In this document: piece after piece, positions 1-7,392 of the stretch
Numbering within the stretch: the stretch's first letter is position 1
Layout: each line of letters opens with the position of its first letter
NCBI GenBank assembly: GCA_900548875.1
Contig: URMA01000046.1
Coordinates: 1-21,880, forward strand
DNA: 21,880 nt
Source of the DNA: an uncultured Porphyromonadaceae bacterium
Lineage (GTDB): Bacteria > Bacteroidota > Bacteroidia > Bacteroidales > Muribaculaceae
Direction of reading: 5' to 3'
Notes under the pieces: model-generated
Told to the model about the DNA's origin: nothing
Databases searched by the model: none
The model's input: only the letters and a program-made list of their open reading frames with translations
Translations under genes and position numbers: made by a program

Positions 1-43
1 GCGCCGATGGTACTGAGAAATCGGGAGAGTAGGTCACCGCCCC
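1..43 (+). rRNA. rrf: 5S ribosomal RNA, 3' end (partial)
   Basis: The first bases carry the conserved 3' part of bacterial 5S rRNA: GCCGATGGTACTG followed by GGGAGAGTAGGTC. Only this tail is in the window, so the 16S-23S genes would lie to the left. The exact 3' end is an estimate from the last CCGCC before the terminator. Confidence 0.93.
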
Positions 44-48
44 CTTAG

Positions 49-83
49 AAGAGGACACATCAACTGATGTGTCCTCTTTTTTT
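49..83 (+). terminator. Intrinsic terminator of the rRNA operon
   Basis: A perfect 13-bp stem (50-62 with 65-77, core GAGGACACATCA) with a very small loop is followed directly by a run of seven or more T. It sits a few bases after the 5S rRNA, as expected for the end of an rRNA operon. Confidence 0.93.
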
Positions 84-142
84 ATGTCCGAACGCGAACG
101 AAACGGAGCAGCGTTGGGCGGAAACATCCGTCGATTCATTTC

Positions 143-163
143 GGACACACCTGGGGTGTGTCC
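143..163. repeat. Perfect 9-bp inverted repeat in the spacer after the rRNA operon
   Basis: GGACACACC and GGTGTGTCC are separated by three bases. The arms resemble those of the terminator at 50-77, and a weaker relative (ACACC/GGTGT) lies at 260-271. No T-run follows, so it is not an obvious terminator. I see no gene between 84 and 312. Confidence 0.6.
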
Positions 164-312
164 CTACGTCAAGGGCGTTGATTCTGGTGCCGCCATGTGA
201 TGATGCAGGCCGGCAATATGGATGTTTGTTTGCGCTGTGTATGTTGTTTATTTCTGGATACACCACGGTGTGTTCAAGAATACATTCTCTTTGGCTTGAG
301 TTGTGGAAATGA

Positions 313-819
313 TTATTCCAACGAAAGGGTTACGGTAACGCTTCCGGAACCGCCGAGTAGGTCGAGCATTTGCTGGCGGGTTGTCACTCCGTCTACTTTG
401 CCTAATCGTGTCAGGCTCCAGGTGTTCGTGTCATAATAGATGACAAATGAACTGCCTTGATAGAGAATCAGGTCGCCGGGCGCTGTGGTGATCCGTGAGT
501 TGTTCTGCGGTAAGGTGAATCCTAATGAACCGACTTTCTCCATACTGCCATAGTCGTCCATACGGATGCTTATGCTGCCTTGCGTAAGGCGTTCCTTCAA
601 TGCTTTTGTCGATGAGTTGTCGACCAGTGTGGCCGTGAATGTGCGGCCGTTTGCCGTAAGTTTTAGAGTGTTGGTTTCCATATTTTCATTATCGTGTATA
701 CTGTCGTTTTCTGCGTGTTCGGGCGTTTCGGGCATAAACGGTTCTTCCTGATTAGGCGAACAGGCTGTCATCGACAGAAAAGCGAAGAATAGGAACGGAA
801 GAATCAAGAAGTTTTTCAT
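313..819 (-). CDS. Lipoprotein with cyclophilin-like fold domain
   Basis: The 168-aa product starts with a lipoprotein signal (MKNFLILPFLFFAFLSMTAC): a short basic start, a hydrophobic stretch, and a lipobox ending at Cys20. An acidic, low-complexity linker follows to about residue 48. The rest (from LKLTANGRTFTATLVDNSS to the C-terminus) matches, by recognition, the bacterial cyclophilin-like domain family (Cyclophil_like), with its alternating beta pattern and a LGF...PQNNSRI segment. Such proteins have the cyclophilin barrel, but most lack proven prolyl-isomerase activity. The protein is probably anchored to an outer or inner membrane leaflet facing the periplasm. It is transcribed alone and divergently from the gene at 996. 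Its substrate is unknown. Confidence 0.85.
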   Translation of the reverse strand: MKNFLILPFLFFAFLSMTACSPNQEEPFMPETPEHAENDSIHDNENMETNTLKLTANGRTFTATLVDNSSTKALKERLTQGSISIRMDDYGSMEKVGSLGFTLPQNNSRITTAPGDLILYQGSSFVIYYDTNTWSLTRLGKVDGVTTRQQMLDLLGGSGSVTVTLSLE

Positions 820-857
820 AATGTATCAATTTTAGAAATGGGTGTTATTTGCAATGA

Positions 858-865
858 CAAAATTA
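858..865 (-). promoter_or_regulatory. -7 promoter element for the lipoprotein gene
   Basis: On the minus strand this reads TAATTTTG, an exact match to the Bacteroidetes -7 consensus TAnnTTTG, about 38 bases before the ATG. No clear TTTG is seen at the -33 spacing, so the promoter may be weak or activated. Confidence 0.5.
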
Positions 866-909
866 AGCGAAACGGGTTGTCAATCCGGTATACAGATTCT
901 TGTAATATT

Positions 910-950
910 AACCTCAATTGCGGATTTGAACATAGATAGCGATTGAGGTT
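910..950. repeat. Inverted repeat between two divergent promoters (possible operator)
   Basis: AACCTCAAT (910-918) and ATTGAGGTT (942-950) form a perfect 9-bp dyad. With a G-T pair it extends to about 12 bp. The right arm overlaps the -33 region of the promoter at 948-978, so a regulator bound here could affect both divergent genes. No regulator gene is adjacent. Confidence 0.45.
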
Positions 951-978
951 TAAGATTTCGATGGATTTTGTATTTTTG
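948..978 (+). promoter_or_regulatory. Promoter for the 996-1777 two-gene unit
   Basis: TATTTTTG at 971-978 matches the TAnnTTTG -7 element exactly. TTTA at 948-951, 19 bases upstream, is a near match to the TTTG -33 element. The predicted transcript start is close to 985, which gives a leader of only about ten bases before the ATG at 996. Confidence 0.6.
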
Positions 979-995
979 TCGGGAAACAGATTGAT

Positions 996-1526
996 ATGGA
1001 TTTAAAAGAAAGAATGTCCGGCCGTTTGAACAAGGCGAGAATTGAGGAACTTTGTGAGGAAATACGCGGTAATGTTTCCTGTCAGGAATGTTTGTTTGAT
1101 TTGACCGACGATGCAGACAGGCGGATTGCCTATAATGCCTTTTGGGTATTATCCCGTCTTGTGGCTGTTGACAATTCCTGGATTATTACGAAAAGAGATA
1201 TATTGATTGACCGTGTCATGGCAGAGCAGACCGACGGAATACGGCGGCAGATATTGGCCGTGCTGTTGCATTTGCCTTTCGACAAAGAGCATTTGCGGTC
1301 GGATTTTGTGGATTTCTGTTTGGAAAAAATACCGTTGAATCGGGAAACGTGTGCAGTCAGAGTGTATTGTCTGAGGCTGGCATTTGAGCAGTGTAAATTT
1401 TATCCGGTGCTGTTGCAGGAACTTCAGGCCGTGCTTGCCATGATTGACGGTGAACCGCTTCCTGCGGGACTTTATGCTGCCCGGGCTGATATAAGAAAGA
1501 AATGGAAACGATATCAAAATTGCTGA
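996..1526 (+). CDS. HEAT-like helical-repeat protein, function unknown
   Basis: The 176-aa product has no signal peptide or membrane segment. It consists of alternating amphipathic helices with short turns, for example the stretches around IAYNAFWVLSRL, IRRQILAVLLHL and VRVYCLRLAFEQ. This spacing resembles HEAT/armadillo repeats, so a protein-binding role is plausible, but no partner is evident. No catalytic motif is visible. The ATG at 996 fits the promoter just upstream. The end of the gene overlaps the start of the DUF1294 gene by 25 bases, so the two are probably translationally coupled. Confidence 0.8.
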   Translation: MDLKERMSGRLNKARIEELCEEIRGNVSCQECLFDLTDDADRRIAYNAFWVLSRLVAVDNSWIITKRDILIDRVMAEQTDGIRRQILAVLLHLPFDKEHLRSDFVDFCLEKIPLNRETCAVRVYCLRLAFEQCKFYPVLLQELQAVLAMIDGEPLPAGLYAARADIRKKWKRYQNC

Positions 1527-1777
1527 TCGTTTATGTGGCGGCGGTGAATGTCGTTGCTTTTGTCGTCTACGGAGTGGACAAGTATAAGGCGCAGAAGGCG
1601 AAATGGCGTATCCGTGAATCCACGTTGCTGCTGTTGGCTGCCATTGGCGGAAGTGCGGGTGCATGGTTGGGCATGAAGATATGGCACCACAAGACGCGTC
1701 ACGCAAAGTTTCGTTATGGTGTGCCGGCAATTTTACTGATACAACTTGCTGTTGTGTTTTATTGCTTATGGAACTGA
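1502..1777 (+). CDS. DUF1294 family small membrane protein
   Basis: The 91-aa product has the DUF1294 signature: a first membrane helix, YGVDKYKAQKAKWRI followed by RE-TLLLLAAIGGSAGAWLGM, then a basic HHKTRHAKF segment and a last hydrophobic helix. Three membrane-spanning stretches are visible (about 5-24, 38-57 and 71-90). The family is widespread in bacteria and its function is not established. The start overlaps the upstream gene by 25 bases, which marks an operon. Confidence 0.88.
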   Translation: METISKLLIVYVAAVNVVAFVVYGVDKYKAQKAKWRIRESTLLLLAAIGGSAGAWLGMKIWHHKTRHAKFRYGVPAILLIQLAVVFYCLWN

Positions 1778-1783
1778 AATATT

Positions 1784-1821
1784 ACAGCCGGAATCGGGTA
1801 GAAATTCCCGGTTCCGGCTGT
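1784..1821. terminator. Hairpin between convergent genes, likely bidirectional terminator
   Basis: ACAGCCGGAATCGGG (1784-1798) pairs with CCCGGTTCCGGCTGT (1807-1821) over 15 bp with one G-T pair and an 8-base loop. It sits just after the DUF1294 stop codon and just before the mntP stop codon. The T-run is poor on both sides, so termination efficiency is uncertain. Confidence 0.65.
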
Positions 1822-1847
1822 GTGGTCTGTTTCTGTCCGTTGTGGTG

Positions 1848-2420
1848 TTATAGCACGTTCAGATGTTCCAGCAATATTTTTACACCGAGGCAGATAAGAA
1901 CGATACCACCTACGGGCTCCATGCGGAATTTGAATTTCCGTCCCGCGTATGCTCCAATAAGACTTCCGGCGAGCGAAAGGACGAAGGATGTAATGCCGAT
2001 GGCTACGACTGGATAGGTCAGCGATGAGAAGCTGCGCATGCCCACAAAGGCAAATGAAATGCCGATGGCAAGGGCGTCAATACTTGTCGCCACGGCAAGC
2101 GTAAGCAGCACCTTCAGCTGAGTTGGGTCGAAATTGGCTTCTTCCTCGCTCTTGCAGCCCTCGATAATCATTCTTACTCCCAGAAAAGCCAGAAGGGCGA
2201 AGGCAATCCAATGGTCGTAGGCCTCGATCAAGCCGCTGAAATAGCTTGCGCCCAGCCAGCCGATAATAGGCATGACGGCCTGGAACAATCCGAAGAAAAA
2301 GGCCATTTTAAAAAACAGCCGCCAGTCGAAGCGACGTATGATGATGCTGCTTGCTACGGAGATGGAAAAGCAGTCCATAGCCAGGCTGACAGCCAGCAGC
2401 CATATTTCAATATTGCTCAT
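1848..2420 (-). CDS. mntP: Manganese efflux pump MntP
   Basis: The 190-aa protein has six hydrophobic helices and the internally repeated MntP/YebN signature. AVSLAMDCFSIS is in the first helix (Asp16), and AVATSIDALAIGISFA is in the fourth (Asp115). These two acidic membrane residues are typical of the family, which exports Mn(II) from the cytoplasm and protects against manganese excess. The usual family length is about 190 aa, so the gene looks intact. It begins 29 bases after proA with no visible promoter in between, so it is probably the third gene of a proB-proA-mntP transcript. No yybP-ykoY manganese riboswitch is visible in that short gap. Confidence 0.92.
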   Translation of the reverse strand: MSNIEIWLLAVSLAMDCFSISVASSIIIRRFDWRLFFKMAFFFGLFQAVMPIIGWLGASYFSGLIEAYDHWIAFALLAFLGVRMIIEGCKSEEEANFDPTQLKVLLTLAVATSIDALAIGISFAFVGMRSFSSLTYPVVAIGITSFVLSLAGSLIGAYAGRKFKFRMEPVGGIVLICLGVKILLEHLNVL

Positions 2421-2449
2421 AACCTGTGTAAAAGACGAATGCGGACGAA

Positions 2450-3697
2450 CTATGCTTTGCGCACTTGTCCGTCCCCGTTGATGATGTATTTGTAGGTGGT
2501 CAGTTCGGCAAGTGCCATCGGACCGCGTGCATGAAGTTTCTGCGTGGAAATGCCGATTTCAGCTCCAAAACCGAATTGCCCGCCGTCGGTGAACGATGTC
2601 GGCAGATTAGTGTAGACACAGGCGGCATCGATGTCGCGCGTAAACATGCGGCATGCCGCTTCGTCCTCGGCCACGATGCTTTCACTGTGTTTCGATGTGT
2701 AGCGGTTGATGTGGGCGATGGCTTCCTCGATGTTTCCGACGGTTTTTACCGACATTTTATAGTCGAGGTATTCGTGTCCCCAGCTTTCATCGTTGGAGTG
2801 CTCTAGCGGGCTGTAATGGCCTTCCAAGGCGGCGTAGGCTTCCGCATCGGCATAGATCGTCACCTTGCCGTTCATGGGAGCTACCAGTTCGGGCAGGTCG
2901 GCGAGGCGGCTGCGGTCGATGACAAGGCAGTCGAGCGCATTGCATACGCTCACGCGGCGCGTCTTGGCATTGTTGACAATGGCTTTTCCCTTTTCCAGAT
3001 TACCGGATGAATGGAAATAGCAGTGGCATATGCCTGCACCCGTTTCGATGACCGGAACCCGTGCATTTTCGCGGACAAACTGAATCAGGCGGCTGCTTCC
3101 GCGCGGTATCACCAGGTCGATATAGCCCACGGCCTGAAGCATTTCGCGTGTCAGTTCATGGTCGGGCGGCAGGAGAGTGGCGCAGGCTTCGTCGAAACCT
3201 TCCTCACGCAGTACGGCATGAATGACTTCCATAATGGCCCGGTTGGAGCAGTCGGCGTCCGTACCGCCTTTCAGCACACAGGCATTCCCGCTTTTCAGAC
3301 AGAGCGAGAATACGTCGAAGGTCACATTAGGCCGTGCTTCGTAGATGATGCCGATAACGCCGAATGGCACGCTCACTTTGTGGATTGTCATGCCGTTAGG
3401 CTGCGTCCATTCCTTTAGCGTCTTGCCTTGTGGCGAGTCGAGTGTCGCCACTTTGCGCATGTCGTCGGCAATGCCTTTCAGCCGGTCCGGTGTCAGGCGC
3501 AGACGGTCGTATTTCGGGTCGGCAGGGTCCATTTTTGCCAGGTCGTCGGCATTGGCTGCCAATATTTTGTCCATGTTCGCTTCCGCAGCGTCCGCCACAT
3601 GACGGAGTGTGCGGTCAATCTCTTCCCTCGTAGCGCGGTTCAGGCTTCTCGAAGCCGTGCGCGCATTGACCAACAGGGTTTTCAATGCTTCGTTCAT
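2450..3697 (-). CDS. proA: Glutamate-5-semialdehyde dehydrogenase (gamma-glutamyl phosphate reductase)
   Basis: This enzyme performs the second step of proline biosynthesis: NADPH-dependent reduction of gamma-glutamyl phosphate to glutamate-5-semialdehyde in the cytoplasm. The 415-aa length is normal for ProA. It shows the aldehyde-dehydrogenase fold. The likely catalytic Cys252 lies in RRVSVCNALD, YEARPNVTFD is at about 119-128, and the late family signature AIAHINRYTSKHSESI is present. The gene lies 9 bases after proB in the same direction, which is the standard proBA operon arrangement. Confidence 0.97.
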   Translation of the reverse strand: MNEALKTLLVNARTASRSLNRATREEIDRTLRHVADAAEANMDKILAANADDLAKMDPADPKYDRLRLTPDRLKGIADDMRKVATLDSPQGKTLKEWTQPNGMTIHKVSVPFGVIGIIYEARPNVTFDVFSLCLKSGNACVLKGGTDADCSNRAIMEVIHAVLREEGFDEACATLLPPDHELTREMLQAVGYIDLVIPRGSSRLIQFVRENARVPVIETGAGICHCYFHSSGNLEKGKAIVNNAKTRRVSVCNALDCLVIDRSRLADLPELVAPMNGKVTIYADAEAYAALEGHYSPLEHSNDESWGHEYLDYKMSVKTVGNIEEAIAHINRYTSKHSESIVAEDEAACRMFTRDIDAACVYTNLPTSFTDGGQFGFGAEIGISTQKLHARGPMALAELTTYKYIINGDGQVRKA

Positions 3698-3706
3698 AGT
3701 CGTAAT

Positions 3707-4792
3707 TTATTCGATGCAAAGGTAGTTATAATGAATGACAGGGCGTGCTCCCTGTTCTCCGATTTTTTCCCGTGCCTCGTCGCTGCTGTAGGAGGTCCGT
3801 CCTACGGCGAAGGCAGTTCCGTCGGGGGCGATGATACGGACAATGTCGTCCTTCTCAAAGTCGCCTTCCACTTTTACGACACCTACGGGCAAGAGGCTCG
3901 TTGCCTGTGAGGATGTCAAGGCGCGGTAAGCTCCCTCGTTGATGTATATTTTCCCTTTCGCGAATCCTTCGCTGTGGGCAATCCATTTCTTCACGCTGGA
4001 AACCGGATGGCTGTCGGCCACAAATTCCGTGTGCGGCACATCCGCCCGATGGAGCAGGATGTCGGTAAGAATATTTTCGCGTTTGCCGTTGGCAATGATG
4101 ACGGAGATACCCTCGGCCGCTACCTTGCGCGCAATGCGGAATTTCGTCCCCATGCCTCCTCTGCCGAACGACGATTTCGAGGTCTGGACAATGGCTTCCG
4201 CATTCAGTTGGGCTTCCGGACGGATTTCACGCAGCAGTTTCGAACTTGCGAGCGACGGGTCGCCGTCGTAGACGCCGTCGATGTTCGACAGAATCACCAG
4301 TACGTCCATTCCCATCATCGTGGCAATCAGTCCCGACAGCTCGTCGTTGTCGGTGAACATCAGTTCCGTGACCGAAACCGTGTCGTTTTCGTTCACAATG
4401 GGAATCACTCCGTTTTCGAGCATCACTTCCATGCAGTGTTTTTGGTTCAGGTAGTGCAGGCGCGTAGAGAAGTTTTCCTTCATCGTCAGCACCTGGCCGC
4501 AAATCATGCCGTGGTCGCGGAAAAATTCATAGTAACGGTTGATGAGTTTAGCCTGTCCCACAGCCGAAAACAGTTGGCGTGCCGACACAGAGTCGAGTTT
4601 CGGTCCGCCTTTCATTTCGCTTCGTCCCGAAGCCACTGCTCCCGAAGTGATGAGGATCACCTCCATCCCGTTGCGGCGCAGTTCTGCCACCTGGTCGACC
4701 AGCGCCGACATTCGTGTGATGTCGAGCGTGCCGTCGCGCCTTGCCAGCACATTGCTGCCTATCTTGATGGCTATTCGCTTATGTTCTTTCAT
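3707..4792 (-). CDS. proB: Glutamate 5-kinase
   Basis: ProB phosphorylates glutamate to gamma-glutamyl phosphate, the first and normally proline-inhibited step of proline synthesis. The 361-aa protein has the amino-acid kinase domain at about 6-255: IAIKIGSNVLARRDG near the start, ITSGAVASGRSE, and NENDTVSVTE. A C-terminal PUA domain lies at about 275-355 (KGKIYINEGAYRAL onward). It therefore has the long, two-domain form. It is first in the proB-proA-mntP unit, and a clear promoter lies just upstream. Confidence 0.97.
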   Translation of the reverse strand: MKEHKRIAIKIGSNVLARRDGTLDITRMSALVDQVAELRRNGMEVILITSGAVASGRSEMKGGPKLDSVSARQLFSAVGQAKLINRYYEFFRDHGMICGQVLTMKENFSTRLHYLNQKHCMEVMLENGVIPIVNENDTVSVTELMFTDNDELSGLIATMMGMDVLVILSNIDGVYDGDPSLASSKLLREIRPEAQLNAEAIVQTSKSSFGRGGMGTKFRIARKVAAEGISVIIANGKRENILTDILLHRADVPHTEFVADSHPVSSVKKWIAHSEGFAKGKIYINEGAYRALTSSQATSLLPVGVVKVEGDFEKDDIVRIIAPDGTAFAVGRTSYSSDEAREKIGEQGARPVIHYNYLCIE

Positions 4793-4814
4793 CTTTTCTA
4801 CCTTTTGAGGTTTA

Positions 4815-4845
4815 CAAAAATAACAGATTCGCGTGAGAATTGAAA
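4815..4845 (-). promoter_or_regulatory. Promoter of the proB-proA-mntP operon
   Basis: On the minus strand, TTTC (4842-4845), a 19-base spacer and TATTTTTG (4815-4822) match the Bacteroidetes TTTG-N19-TAnnTTTG promoter with one mismatch. The -7 box is about 22 bases before the proB ATG. Confidence 0.75.
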
Positions 4846-4950
4846 CCCTCTGCCTGTAAAAATAAGAATATCAGCAGCAGAAAGCAGGAAAAGCACGGAA
4901 AACAGGAATATTCTGCTATCTTTCTACATTGGTGAAAGCCGACAGATGTT

Positions 4951-6231
4951 TTACCTTGTGTTGGCTTGATTATAAATGTTGTTTAGTATATGATCAATAA
5001 TATACCATTCTCCACCTTGTGCTCCACGTACCAATGGTTGAGAACTTACTCTATCAATTTGATATATTAATCGACTTTTGATTTCTATTTGTTTGGTTTC
5101 ATTTCTAATAGAAGTTGTGACCAGTAATGAAATTTCGGATATGGCCGGAGCACTATCCTTAATTTCTAATATTTGATAACTTATACATTTTATTCCTTCA
5201 ACCCGTGTGCGTACTTTTCCTGCCATAACTCCGACAGATTTACCTGAATAATCAATTAGCATTTCTGCCATCTTCCCATAATTCCCACTTTTATATAACT
5301 CCATAAATTGAACTATTTTATATTCGGGTGTTCCTTCAATTGGTTTATAAGTGGAAAAATCTATATAGCTAAGGTCACGAGGTTTCCATTCATTAAGCAT
5401 TTTCTTCTCGATTTCTATTTCTTTTGCTTCCTTATAGCAGGCTTTAAGATCTTCATATATTTCCTTTATACTTTGATGTTTCTCTTTTGAAGGTCCTGTA
5501 TGTTTGTTATCGCAAAAATGTTTAATCCAATCAGCAACAGCAAATAATGTTGACAGGGCCTTTGTTGCAACTGTTACATTATCATAACAGACATCCATTC
5601 CATGTAATATGCCATTGCGATATGGAATATAAATAGGAGAGGCTGTCGTTTTTTTTCTTGCTTTTGACATTAATTGAATTAAAGATGACAGTCCTTCTTC
5701 ATGGCCAATTATAGAATCATAAAGTGTCAAATCCACATCTTGGGCAAACAACCCTTGGTTTTTCTTTAAAACTTGGTTTACAGCTCCGTCAATAATCATT
5801 AAAAATACAGGGACACATGCATGGTAACGGTTATTGGCATAATCATCCAATGCTTTTTGCAATAAATCATACCGTTCTTTGAATCCACATAAATTACGAA
5901 GAGGATATACTAAGTGACGAATATTTCCTTGGTAATAATCGATTAATTCCTGTTCACCTTTTTCTATATTCCCATTCTCGCCTAACGTAACGCATCGCTT
6001 GATAAGTTCGGCATTCATACTGCCAAAACAAACCCATCCACGTTGTAAATAAATTGAGTTGAAACGGTCAGGCAGATTTCTTAATTCACATAGTTCCTCT
6101 GTTGTCTGTGTGAGCTTTTGTCTATCTTCTTTGTTTAATAGACAGGGCATTAATTGGGAGATGTTCTTTAAATCATTTAGTTGATTCTCAAGTTTTTTAA
6201 ATGATGGATTCTCTGCAATTTTATCACTCAT
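4951..6231 (-). CDS. Putative HEPN-domain protein (possible RNase) with NTF2-like C-terminal region
   Basis: I do not recognise this 426-aa protein as a named family. Residues about 100-245 are mainly helical and include ALDDYANNRYHACVPVFLMI and, at 205-210, RNGILH followed by G. That is the R-N-x3-H pattern typical of catalytic HEPN RNases found in toxins and abortive-infection proteins. Residues about 250-282 look like a charged coiled-coil linker. The last 120 residues (from FMELYKSGNYGKMAEML) alternate helix and strands and end in a GEWYIIDHIL-like strand, which suggests an NTF2-like domain; this is weaker. There is no signal peptide. It is much more AT-rich than proBA. It lies 36 bases after rhuM, in the same direction and probably the same transcript. 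A role in defence is inference from the motif and the neighbour. Confidence 0.6.
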   Translation of the reverse strand: MSDKIAENPSFKKLENQLNDLKNISQLMPCLLNKEDRQKLTQTTEELCELRNLPDRFNSIYLQRGWVCFGSMNAELIKRCVTLGENGNIEKGEQELIDYYQGNIRHLVYPLRNLCGFKERYDLLQKALDDYANNRYHACVPVFLMIIDGAVNQVLKKNQGLFAQDVDLTLYDSIIGHEEGLSSLIQLMSKARKKTTASPIYIPYRNGILHGMDVCYDNVTVATKALSTLFAVADWIKHFCDNKHTGPSKEKHQSIKEIYEDLKACYKEAKEIEIEKKMLNEWKPRDLSYIDFSTYKPIEGTPEYKIVQFMELYKSGNYGKMAEMLIDYSGKSVGVMAGKVRTRVEGIKCISYQILEIKDSAPAISEISLLVTTSIRNETKQIEIKSRLIYQIDRVSSQPLVRGAQGGEWYIIDHILNNIYNQANTR

Positions 6232-6267
6232 TTTTGAATCTCAAAGGTCTTTCTTGATATACTTGTT

Positions 6268-7275
6268 CTATTTTTTATTTAATTTCTTGATTTCTTTATC
6301 AAAATTTAATTTCTTGATTTCTTTATCAAAGTCACTTTCGAGCATATCCATTTCCCGTTTGCGATATATTTCAAATTCCTTTTCCGCCTTTTCTATGGCT
6401 TGTTTATGTGTAATGTTGCCCTTGCCCATTAAGACTTTCCGTTTGTGTGCTATAATTTGATTGTCGAGAGCTTCGATCCAGTCGCTCATCGTCATTGGGT
6501 TCATTTCCAATGCTTGGAATTCAGCAAAATCGAGAAATCCTGAAACGAGCAGATTTAAGCGTTGAAGCTCGATTTCTGACAAATAGTTTTTTGCAATTTT
6601 TACATCATCTTTGGTTACATAGTTACCTTTGAAATTAGTCATTCCGACGAATGGTTTTTCGTTGTCTACACGGTTGTATATTACCTCAGCAGCTGTATTC
6701 TCATGAACCGCATAATGCAGTTTGTTTTGTACGGTGGCAAAAAAAGTTTTAGTCATTTCGCTGCGGGGATCATAGTCCGTGGCTGTGGCATAAATATCTG
6801 TAACTTGTTGATAAAAGTTGCGTTCGCTACTGCGAATATCTCTGATGCGTTGCAGTAATTCTCGGAAATATCGGTTCCCTCCTTGCTTCAACCTTTCATC
6901 ATCCATGGCGAATCCTTTTTGAATATATTCGTGCAAACGCTGTGTCGCCCAGCGACGGAAACGTGTGGCGACTTGAGATTGGACACGATATCCCAAGGCT
7001 ATGACCATATCGAGATTGTAATGGTCAATATTGCGTTTTACTTGCCGATTGCCTTCTTGACGAACTGATAAGAATTTCTTATAAGTTCGATTCTCGTCAA
7101 GTTCTTGATCTGCATATATGTTCTTTATATGCATAGAGATATTTTCCTGAGTGGTACAATAAATTTCCGCCAACTGATTTTGTGTAAGCCATAAATCTTC
7201 GTCGGCAAAACGGACAGAAACGCGTGTTATTTCGTTATCGTCTTGGTAAAGGATTATTTTGTTGTCTTCAGTCAT
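6268..7275 (-). CDS. rhuM: RhuM family protein
   Basis: The 335-aa product matches the RhuM (virulence protein) family. The N-terminal region has LWLTQNQLAEIYCTTQENISMHIKN split by short turns, a helix-turn-helix-like stretch at about residues 29-53. It is followed by HYNLDMVIALGYRVQSQVATRFRRWAT, the most conserved block. A C-terminal charged coiled coil follows. RhuM was first noted in a Salmonella pathogenicity island; it often occurs beside restriction systems and mobile elements, and its biochemical role is unknown. The last 20 residues hold an exact duplication of FDKEIKKLN (316-324 and 325-333). It is the first gene of a two-gene unit with the HEPN-like protein. Confidence 0.9.
   Translation of the reverse strand: MTEDNKIILYQDDNEITRVSVRFADEDLWLTQNQLAEIYCTTQENISMHIKNIYADQELDENRTYKKFLSVRQEGNRQVKRNIDHYNLDMVIALGYRVQSQVATRFRRWATQRLHEYIQKGFAMDDERLKQGGNRYFRELLQRIRDIRSSERNFYQQVTDIYATATDYDPRSEMTKTFFATVQNKLHYAVHENTAAEVIYNRVDNEKPFVGMTNFKGNYVTKDDVKIAKNYLSEIELQRLNLLVSGFLDFAEFQALEMNPMTMSDWIEALDNQIIAHKRKVLMGKGNITHKQAIEKAEKEFEIYRKREMDMLESDFDKEIKKLNFDKEIKKLNKK
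6277..6330. repeat. Perfect 27-bp tandem duplication inside rhuM
   Basis: Two identical 27-bp units (6277-6303 and 6304-6330) lie head to tail. They encode FDKEIKKLN twice and keep the reading frame. Perfect identity suggests a recent slippage or duplication event. Confidence 0.95.
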
Positions 7276-7297
7276 ATTGTATATATCCTGTATTCTA

Positions 7298-7329
7298 CAA
7301 ATATAAGAAATAGAAAGAATTGAAACAAT
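7298..7329 (-). promoter_or_regulatory. Promoter of the rhuM/HEPN pair
   Basis: On the minus strand, ATTG (7326-7329), a 20-base spacer and TATATTTG (7298-7305) match the Bacteroidetes promoter with one -33 mismatch. The -7 box is about 22 bases before the rhuM ATG. Confidence 0.7.
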
Positions 7330-7392
7330 TTATACAATCATTTCCTTTTCATTTATTTGCCGTGGTCGGATTGATGCAGAGTGAGAAAAACA

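Noticed and set aside
1149..1730. 193-codon minus-strand frame
   Set aside because: It covers the helical-repeat and DUF1294 genes in antisense. Its composition (His, Pro, Ser rich) is not protein-like and no promoter is seen.
3974..4843. Long open frame (289 codons) on the plus strand
   Set aside because: It lies antisense to proB, which has clear motifs. The translation is rich in His, Arg and Phe, typical of a reverse-strand shadow.
4836..4846. GTTTCAATTCT-like sequence resembling part of a CRISPR repeat
   Set aside because: There are only two copies 2.5 kb apart, no spacer-repeat periodicity and no cas genes.
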